From Dichetophora obliterata (Eukaryota; Arthropoda; Insecta; Diptera; Sciomyzidae), in the NCBI GenBank assembly GCA_963920525.1, contig OY986439.1:49107482-49171481 (forward strand): a DNA stretch of 64,000 nt, written 5' to 3'. A model generated the notes under the pieces. It did not search any database. It saw only the letters and a program-made list of their open reading frames with translations, and had not been told where the DNA came from. Of this stretch, positions 56,490 through 64,000 are shown in pieces. The first letter of the stretch is position 1. The number at the start of each line of letters is the position of its first letter. The position numbers were made by a program, and so were the translations under genes.

Positions 56490-57925
56490 AGCTCGCGTTT
56501 AAAAGATATTGGCATTGAAAGCTTGCCTCTTGCAGAGTATTTTTTATAAATTAAGTGCTCATAAGGGCGTATTGAATTAAAAACTCTTTTTTAATTTTTC
56601 ATTCTAAGAGGTCTCCAAAGTTCCATAGGGTGGTCAAGATCTCCCAAAATAAATTTTAGGAAAAAAAGGATGTTTCCCTTTTTTTACCAACAGTAAAACA
56701 GTAAAAAATAAATATTTTTATAAGAAAAACTACATATGTCTTAAAGCAAAAGTAAATATAGACTTTAATTTACAATATTTTGTCACACAAGATGCCACTC
56801 TTGATTTTTACTCACAGTGTCCTGTGTGAAGGATATTCGAATCTTAAGGTATACTCGAAATAGCACAGAACTTTAGATTGTTATCTGATTGTGTTAATTT
56901 TAGTGGTATTTATGAAAGTGTTTACATTTTCCTTATATTTGGTGCATTTAAAATTTGCACATTATTTGCCTATGCATTTACTATTTTTTTAAAAAAGGAT
57001 ACTTAAACGCAATTTTTTAACTTTTTGAAAAAAATTAATATAAGTCTTTATATCTCAGGCATCAGAAGTGGTACCGAAAATAATTTTGACTTTAAATTTA
57101 TTATTTTTTTTTTTATAAAACATCTTAAATATAATTGTTAAATTAATTGAGACTCATCGAATGGCAGGCTCAGAAACTCAAAATTTTAGTTTAACATTTT
57201 GGTAAATGATGAGGTAAGGTGTTTGACGAAATAATAAATTTCATGCTAGGCAAAAATTTTTTTTTAAAATATCTAAACACAAAAAAGAATCGTGGTCTTA
57301 ACCTGGTGTTTTAAAAAAATACTTTCAGACAGTGTTCGTTCAGAAATATTTTAAGAATCCAAATTTTTTTGGAAAACTTATAAAATAGCATTCAAAATAC
57401 ATTTCTCGAAATCAATAAAATGCATTTGCGAAAAATATGCAAATATATAATTCGCAAAATTTAAAGAAAACGTAAACCCTTCAATCAATAACACCAACAT
57501 TTAGACAATCAGATAACAATCAAAAGTTCTGTGCTATTTCGAGTATATCTTTGGATTCGAGTATCTCTTACACAGGACAATGAGGGTTAAAGTCTGTATT
57601 TAGTTTTGCTTTAAGACATTATATTATTAATATTATTATTAATATTATTATTATTATTATATTAATATTATTAAGACATAATATATTAAGACATATTATG
57701 TAGTTTTTCTTACAAAAATCAAAGCATTTTTAGATCGTTATTTTTTACTATTTTTCTCAAAAAACAACTTTGTCCTTGTGTAAGAGGAAGACATCCTTTT
57801 TTCTCTTTCTTTTTTTGTAGATATTGACCATCATGCAACTTTTGAGACCTCTTAGAATGTAAAATTCGAAAAAATTGTGCACATTATTTTTAAAAAATAC
57901 TCTGCAAGAGGCAAACATATATCTT
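56490..57925. repeat. Large fold-back with arms of about 600-700 bases
   Basis: Matching blocks appear in reverse order on the two sides of about 57250. CTTGCCTCTTGCAGAGTATT (56520) faces AAATACTCTGCAAGAGGCAA (57895). CATTCTAAGAGGTCTC (56600) faces GAGACCTCTTAGAATG (57845). CATATGTCTTAAAGCAAAAG (56730) faces CTTTTGCTTTAAGACAT (57600). TCGAAATAGCACAGAACTTT (56855) faces AAGTTCTGTGCTATTTCGAG (57523). TGTTATCTGATTGT (56878) faces a reverse complement at 57508. A (TTA)n tract (57625-57680) and a short duplication interrupt the right arm. No termini or target duplication were defined. Confidence 0.65.
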
Positions 57926-59754
57926 CATGAAAAACAATTTGTTATGAATAATTTTAATATGTGGCCAAAAAAAAAAATCCTAAACAACATCTTTTCTTGT
58001 ACTTCCCAATTAGTTGTGCCCCCTCAAGAAATCAAATGTTAATACTTAAAAAAAATTACGAGAAAATTTCGTCAAAATCAAAAAATGTGTTTTTTCTTTT
58101 CGAACTTTGCTAAAATTTTAATATTTTTCCCTTCAAAATTTACTATATTTTGCAAAAACTGACTTTGTGACATCTTTACAACTTTCTTGTTTATAAAAAG
58201 TGCATATAATATTTTGGGAATCAAAAGATAATACTTCAAATAAAATTATAAAAAAGTTTCATCAAATTTAAAAATTTTTCTTTTTTGGTATGACATAAAA
58301 ACTCGCAAAATTTTTGAGTTTTTAGGTGTTTTTCTAAAGGTAAATAAAATTGTATTTATAAAAACGTATTAACTCAAAATAAAAATAGTTAAATACAATT
58401 TGAAGGGCAGGTTCTCTGATATTTTTTTTCATAGAAGGAAGTAAATGAAGACCTTGAGTTTGTTGATAGATATTAATTGATTCTCAAAGTGCATTAAAAT
58501 ATTTTTGTTTGTTGCATAAAAGTGTAATGTGAAGTGTCAATAAACCGTCAAACGTATGTATGATACAAAGAACTATAGATAATGTATTTCCAGCGCAACT
58601 AAAAAAATTTACAGCGCACCTCGTCATTGATGCTCGTGAAACGTCATGATTCAATTACTATAGGTTGTCCATTCATTTGACGTTTACTCACAAGAATGAA
58701 GATATACACCCTTAAAATTGAAGAGGAGAGCAAAAGAGTAATTTTTTAATGCCATCAAAGTAATCAGTTGCAGGAATATCATACTTTTTCGCAGTACTAA
58801 ATACCTAAGGATACATTTCACTGCTGCTTTTTCTACTACGTCCTGCACTGCTTGTTTGTTTTGATATTAAATTTAAGTAAGTTTTTAAAAAACTAATTTC
58901 AATATTTTGTTGTGCAAATCTATTCACACCGCTGACGGCTTTATATTTTCCACTGGCACATTATATTTTCGAATTTTATCACCAAAATACACTGTTTTGC
59001 AAACACCGCACGTTATTTTAACAATTACAACTTAATAGTAGCGATTTATATTTCAATTGAAAAAAGCGACTCGCAACAAAATTTAAAAACAATTTTCAAT
59101 AATATTTATCAGAGCAATAATTATTATAAACGCAATGCAAACTATGTTTTTCCTGCTAACAGCAAAATATAGAATAACTACTTTTAAAAAAAAAAATACA
59201 CAACAAAACACTGAAACATAATTTTTTTCATAGAAGACCACAAAACCCTGGTTGTTATTTATATTTGAGAGAGAATATATTTTTTTTACAAATTTACGGG
59301 TGTTGTCAAACGAATGGACAACCTGTAATAATTGAATCATGGTCAAACGTGACACTTGATGAATACTTACGAATGTCAAAGAGAAAATTAAACAACAAAG
59401 GAGACGAAGATAACAAAGTGAAAATAAAAAAACTGTAAAAATTCTGTCAAACACATCAATAAACGTAGCTGCTTTTTGTGTAAAGTTGTAAAAAGGGTAG
59501 AAAACACCCCTACAAAATATGCAATTTCTTTCACAAACAGTACCAAAAATATATTTACTGTATTTTGGACATGTGTTTTATTTATCGATATTTATTTCAT
59601 TGCAGTAAAACAAGTTTTATAAGAAAATTTCGACATTTTAAAATCTTTAAAACCTATGAATAAATTGTGACTACAGTTGTAACAACGAGCACCACCTACG
59701 TCACAGCAAAGATGTCGGACATGCGCAATACTTTATCTATAGTTCCTTGTATCA
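57926..59754. other. Gene-free AT-rich stretch
   Basis: The longest ORF, 123 codons on the minus strand at 59083-59454, is hydrophobic and Phe/Leu/Ile-rich with no domain, as expected of AT-rich DNA read by chance. TATAGGTTGTCCATTCATTTGACG near 58660 has an approximate reverse complement near 59307-59330 (CAAACGAATGGACAACCTGTA) and TGAATCATG matches nearby. The interval 58640-59350 may therefore be an inverted-repeat element of about 700 bases. Confidence 0.35.
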
Positions 59755-59768
59755 TGGGTGTACTATCT

Positions 59769-59914
59769 AATGCTATGTTCACACTGAGAGCTAAATGCGC
59801 ATTGAGAGCATTTACTATATTCATATTTCCCTGTTACTCCTTCAACGAGTAAAGGGGCGTAAGTAAAAGTGGATTTTGTAAATGCGTATTTGGCTCTCAG
59901 TGTGAACATAGCAT
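59769..59914. mobile_element. 146-bp MITE with 8-bp target duplication
   Basis: ATGCTATGTTCACACTGAGA (59770) faces TCTCAGTGTGAACATAGCAT (to 59914), a perfect inverted repeat over at least 22 bases. TACTATCT flanks both sides (59761-59768 and 59915-59922). An 8-bp duplication suggests a hAT MITE. It sits in the left terminal repeat of the 59755-60937 element. Confidence 0.8.
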
Positions 59915-60062
59915 TACTATCTGAGACATCTGGTTCCTGAAATATTTATTTTTATTGGAAAAATCGAAGGGTTATCAAAATTTAAATTTTTTTACTTTTT
60001 AATTTTTAATATAAAAACTATTCAAGATACGATATTGAAATGTTCAACACCAATTATTAAAT

Positions 60063-60560
60063 TTGGCTGCCCTGAGAATATTAGTAGCCTACATTTTAAA
60101 AGTTTACGCTCCGATAAATAAAGGAGTCAAGCTCCACCCAGCTTGTGTAAGTGGTGCATACACATTCACAGGGTCATCAAATTGGCGCAGTGTCTTATAT
60201 CCCTTGTTTCTTGTATGTGGGCCTTCAACATATGTATTCATCGTAACGGCTTTTTCGCGCATCCTGAATACATTCTTACATTCTTTACATTCGGCGATAT
60301 GCCACGACGATCGAGAACCGGTTGGTTCGTTGACATACCGCCGCAATTTACATGCATGCAATGCAAAAGGTGATGCTGTACTTCCCTTAGTCCGTGAGTG
60401 CAAAGTTCCAAAGCTGAACTACTTTGAAAAATGTGTCAAACCAGTGACAGAGGCCTCAAAACAAGTTTCGAGCAAGGCCCAACGTGAGGGATGCAATAAT
60501 TAAATACCAAAAACCAGTTTTCTGCTGACAGAAATGATGTTGCTTTCCAAAAGAAAATTC
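60063..60560. other. Core of the inverted-repeat element; possible captured sequence
   Basis: The plus-strand frame of 146 codons (60063-60503) and the minus-strand frame of about 99 codons (60104-60403) overlap. The minus frame includes a C-rich stretch (HIAECKECKNVFRMREKAV) that could suggest a metal-binding protein, but I recognise no family. One frame is presumably a shadow and both may be chance. Composition differs from the arms, which could mean a captured host fragment. Confidence 0.3.
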
Positions 60561-60937
60561 AAATTCCAAGTTCAATAATATATGTAAATATTACCCCGTA
60601 ACTGGTATTTTTTTTATTTATATTATTTTTAACTAGGTCCACTCTAGTTCGAAATGTTAGGTACATCAAGACCAAAAAAAATTTCCGAAAAGTAGGGTAT
60701 ATTCGGGTAATTGGGCTGGTATGGGTTAAGAGAAAGTCTAAGACTAAAGTGTATGACACAAAAAATGCGTAATGCATTGATGAAAATTAGTGTAGAACAT
60801 TTCAATATCGTATCTTGAATAGTTTTTTATACAAAATCAAGAGGTAAAAAAATTTAAATTTTGATAACCCTCCGATTTTTCCTATAAAAAATATACATCT
60901 CACGAATCAGATGTTTCAGGTAGTAAGACATTACACC

Positions 60938-61133
60938 AAAATGTTCGTATTCAAATTATCTTCAATTTTTTATTCATTGTAATAACGCTAATTCAATAGA
61001 ATGGATGCAATGCGGCAAAATAGCTTAAAATAGATATTTTGCGTTTACAAAAAAATCACGTAGGTGGACCGAAATGGGTTCAAAAACATGTATCCAAAAA
61101 TTTTTTTTTCTCCAATCGCATTTTTTAATCACT
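60938..61133. other. Short spacer
   Basis: AT-rich sequence between two inverted-repeat elements. No feature was recognised. Confidence 0.35.
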
Positions 61134-62911
61134 AAGGGCCATTTGGATCACAAAAGGCATAAAATGATTTAATTCGGGGATAACTATCTCTAGGTTAATT
61201 TTATACCAAGCGTATAAATCGGGAGATAAAAAGTGGTTTTGTTCACATTCTATCCCAGCTTTATGCTTAGAGCATAAATTCGCTCTCAGTTTATATCGCT
61301 TTCCATTGGAATGTTAGAGTGTTGCTCATTTATTAAAAATGTGCGGGGATTTTTGGTTTATTATTGCGAATTTGGGGGTTAGAGTGAACACTAGGTAAAA
61401 ATGGATTGCTTATTTTGCATCTGATGTCAGAATTTCAAAATTCTAAAATTTTTCTACACAGGGCTTCCAACTAAACATTTTTCCAAGAATTTTAAACATG
61501 AAGAAACAGTATTGGGGGTTACTTCTTTCAAATCTGGTGTCAGAATTTTAAAATTCAAGATGGCGGATAGAGTTGCCACCTAATTTTTTGTTTATTTATG
61601 CGAATTCAACTTTGGGAGAAACAGTAGATAAAATTGGGTCGCTGATTCCGAATCCGTTGTCAGAATTTCAAAACTCGAAAATTTTTCTACACCTAGGGCT
61701 GCCACCTAAAAATTTTTTATTTTAAGAATTTAAACATGAGGAAAGAGTATTGGGGGGTCGCTAAATTCGAATCTGAAGTCAGAATTTTAAGATTCAAGAT
61801 GGTGGATAGGGTTGACACCTTAATTTTTTGTATTTTTATAAATTCATGGCTGGCAAAAAAAATGCTACACCAAAAAATGGGTCGCTAAATACGAATCCAT
61901 GGTCAGAATTTCAAAATTATAAAGTTTTGAAATAATAAGGTTGCCACCTAATAATATGTATTTTCAAGAATTTTAAACATTATTTAACAGTGTTAGGGAG
62001 TCACTAATTTCGAATCTGAAGTCATAATTTTAAAATTCAAAATGGTGGATAGGGTTGCCACCTTAATTTTTTCTATTTTTATGAATTCGGGACTGGAAAA
62101 AAATGGTATGCCAAAAATGGGTCGCAGAATCCGAGTCCGTGGTCAGAATTTCAAAATTATAAAATTTTGATACAATAGGGTTGCTTTTACTTCTGAAAAT
62201 ACATATTATTAGGTGACAGCCCTATTATTATAAAATTTTATCATTTTGAAATTCTGACCACGGATTCGGATTCACCGACCCATCCTTTTACCTTTCAGTT
62301 CGCACCAGCCCCGAATTCATAAAAAATTATGGTGGCAACCCTATTCACCATCTTGAATTTTAAAATTCTGACTTCAGATTCAAAATCAGTGACTCCCTCA
62401 TACTGTTAAATGATGTTTAAAATTCTAACAAATACATATTATTAGGTGGCAACCCTATTATTTCAAAACTTTATCATTTTGAAATTCTGGCCACGGATTC
62501 GGATTCAGCGACCCATTTTCGGTATATCGTTTTTTTGGCAGCCGCGAATTCGTAAAAATAAAAAATTAAGGTGGCAACCTTATCCAACATCTTGAATTTT
62601 AAAATTCAGACACCAGATTCGAAATCAGTAACCCCCAATACTGTTTCCCTATGTTTAAAAATCTGTATTTTTAATATTTTGGCACCAAGTAAATAAAAAA
62701 TATTAAAATGAGTGTGATGAGAGCAAATTAAAAATCTTAACTCACCAATTTTCACGAGTTAAATATTTCTGGGGTTAAGCTATCTCGCCACCATTTTTAT
62801 CTCCAGCTTGAAGAGTTAAATGCTTAACTCACTGTGAACAAATGAAAAACTGGAAAAATCATGGAATTAACTCGGGCATAAATTTATCTCTCTGTGAACA
62901 AAATGGCCCTA
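61134..62911. mobile_element. 1.78-kb fold-back element with tandem units in opposed arms
   Basis: AAGGGCCATTTGGATCACA (61134) faces the reverse complement TAGGGCCATTTTGTTCACAG at the right end (to 62911). AATCACT flanks both sides (61127-61133, 62912-62918). The interior consists of units of about 200-240 bases built from GGTCAGAATTTCAAAATT, AGGGTTGCCACCTAAT and GAAGTCAGAATTTTAAAATT. These run forward from about 61400 to 62185 and inverted from about 62190 to 62660. No tRNA-like block and no ORF of interest. A hAT-type relative is possible from the 7-8 bp duplication. Confidence 0.75.
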
Positions 62912-62954
62912 AATCACTTTGATAATAAAAAAAAAGTACGAGAGTGTTATTGCC

Positions 62955-63683
62955 TACACGGAGATAATTATTTTGCTTGAAGCAAGCAAATGTTTTTCTT
63001 AAAAGCAAATCCGCAAAACTTCGCTCAATCACGGTGTTGATTTTAGAAAATGATTGCTAAATTGGAATCACTTCTCATGTATCTACTTAATTCGGGCAAA
63101 TATTTGCTAAGTTATTTTAAGCTCAAATAGCAAATTTTTATGAAACTCATGCAGAAGTTTGCTACGTTATTATAAACTCAAATATCAAATTTTTACTAAA
63201 TTCAAGAAAATTTTTCTAAACATACAACCACACAAGTTTATTTTTAATGAAGAAAATTAAGCGACGATTGGTTAACAACTGCGATGGTCGAATGGACAAG
63301 GCCATGCACTTGCACTCACGCGGCCGAGGTACAAATCTCCAGGTGGTGGTAATTTTTCAATTTAATTTAGTGTTAGTAATTATTTCACTTCAAAAATATG
63401 CTATATTTCAGCAAAAAGTTATCAAAATTTGCTTTCCAATTTATAGAAACTTAGCAAATATTTGCTTGAATTAAATAGAAATTGACTTTTGCAGTTTATA
63501 ATAACTTAGCCAAATTTTGCTTGAATTTAATCAAAATTTTGGTAAGTTATTACAAACTGAATTTAATCAAAATTTTGCTAAGTTATAATAAACTGGAATA
63601 GCAAATATTGATTAGTTTTTGAGATTCAAGCGTCAGTTTTGCTTAACCAGAATACAAATATAGCAAACAGTTTATTCCGTGTA
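62955..63683. mobile_element. 729-bp inverted-repeat element with a tRNA-like centre
   Basis: TACACGGAGATAA (62955) faces TTATTCCGTGTA (to 63683). Both arms are built of short words: AAGCAAAT, TTGCTAAG/CTTAGCAAA, AAACTCAAATA, in opposed orientation. At the centre (63278-63345) is a tRNA-like sequence. No target duplication was found. The termini resemble those of the 7928-9063 element (TACACGCAGAGAAAA). Confidence 0.65.
63278..63345 (+). other. tRNA-like sequence in the element centre
   Basis: ATGGTCGAATGGACAAGGCC is A-box and D-arm-like, and GAGGTACAAATCTCCAGG is a B-box/T-arm-like sequence with two changes from GGTTCGAATCC. TTTTT follows at about 63354. It is not expected to fold as a functional tRNA. 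Confidence 0.55.
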
Positions 63684-64000
63684 AGTGGGATCCTTTTTTT
63701 TGAGTCTTAGCCGATCTCATCTAGTATTTAGTTCTTAAATTTAGCTTTCATAGTAATTGCTTTTTTGTCATTGTTATCGTAAGAAAACTGATAGTATTTT
63801 TCTCAAAGAAAATGGGATAAAATCCCCCTTATAATGGGGTTATGAGGATAATAATCTGGAACTGATTCAATAGAAGCTCAAAATGCTTAGCAAATACTTG
63901 AACGCAGCATAACAAAACCAAGGCATTACTCCAGTACAAGGTGTGTTAATAGCTTTTGTGTGAGGATATGTGTGTGTGTTTATTTATTTTACTGTTAATG
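63684..64000. other. Gene-free end of window
   Basis: No feature was recognised apart from a short (GT)n tract at about 63968-63980. Confidence 0.35.

Larger units (their letters stand above)
59755..60937. mobile_element. Inverted-repeat element with long arms and a GC-richer core
   Basis: Arms of about 140-180 bases match in reverse. ATCTGAGACATCTGGTTCCT and GGGTTATCAAAATTTAAATT on the left face the reverse complement of AATTTAAATTTTGATAACCC and CAGATGTTTCAGGTAGTA on the right, plus TTCAAGATACGATATTGAAA against TTTCAATATCGTATCTTGAA. The left terminus (GGTGTACTATCT) is split by the small MITE at 59769-59914. The core 60063-60560 is less AT-rich than the arms and is open over 99 codons on the minus strand and 146 on the plus. 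Confidence 0.65.

Noticed and set aside
59083..59454. 123-codon minus-strand ORF, hydrophobic
   Set aside because: Phe/Leu/Ile/Val-rich composition is what T-rich DNA gives by chance. No domain, no start context, no splice sites, and possible overlap with an inverted-repeat element.
60063..60503. 146-codon plus-strand ORF as a gene
   Set aside because: No recognisable domain, and a competing minus-strand frame exists. It is kept only as the core of an inverted-repeat element.

Overview
This window looks like intergenic and intronic DNA from a fly. It is very AT-rich, has no operon structure, and consists mostly of decayed, nested transposable elements (TEs). Two signals point to a true fruit fly (Tephritidae) or a close relative. 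One is a mariner transposase relic whose acidic triad is spaced as DD41D, the spacing of the rosa subfamily first described from Ceratitis rosa. The other is a tRNA-headed SINE whose body resembles a repeat I remember as common in tephritid sequences. Neither was searched, so the taxon is an inference.

Layout. 1-6480: two inverted copies of a tRNA-derived SINE-like repeat bracket unassigned DNA, a short reverse-transcriptase relic and a 113-bp tandem repeat. 6530-11235: one jockey-type retrotransposon relic on the minus strand, split by three DNA elements (305-bp palindrome, 2.5-kb hAT-like element, 513-bp inverted-repeat element), two of which contain or are themselves fold-back structures. 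12358-13295: the 3' end of a second non-LTR element, then a SINE. 14771-16534: a hAT transposon relic with an 8-bp target duplication. 18754-20055: the mariner relic. 20785-25818: a chain of modular fold-back and inverted-repeat elements. 25900-30160: a degenerate repeat array ending in a (GTCY)n tract, split by a pogo-like element. 30573-32935: another inverted-repeat element.

33649-33791 (minus) is the one place that looks like host protein-coding sequence: a 47-codon first coding exon with a splice donor, preceded by A/CA-rich sequence like a fly 5' UTR and a CG-richer stretch that may be a promoter. If so, much of 1-33648 may be the first intron of that gene.

35110-41180 is mostly unassigned, with a few dispersed repeats. 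41180-43500 is a second hAT transposase relic split by a 1.6-kb inverted-repeat element. 43560-48480 is a LOA/I/R1-type retrotransposon relic split by two inverted-repeat insertions. 48480-64000 holds a piggyBac-like MITE, another retrotransposon fragment, a 63-bp minisatellite, and large fold-backs at 56490-57925, 59755-60937, 61134-62911 and 62955-63683.

The most notable theme is a set of inverted-repeat elements with RNA polymerase III-like, tRNA-derived sequence near their centres and short-motif arrays in their arms (7928-9063, 44323-45563, 62955-63683, and a truncated case at 46960-48055). No intact transposase, reverse transcriptase, real tRNA gene, rRNA gene or CRISPR array was found. 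All calls come from reading the sequence; no database or alignment was run.
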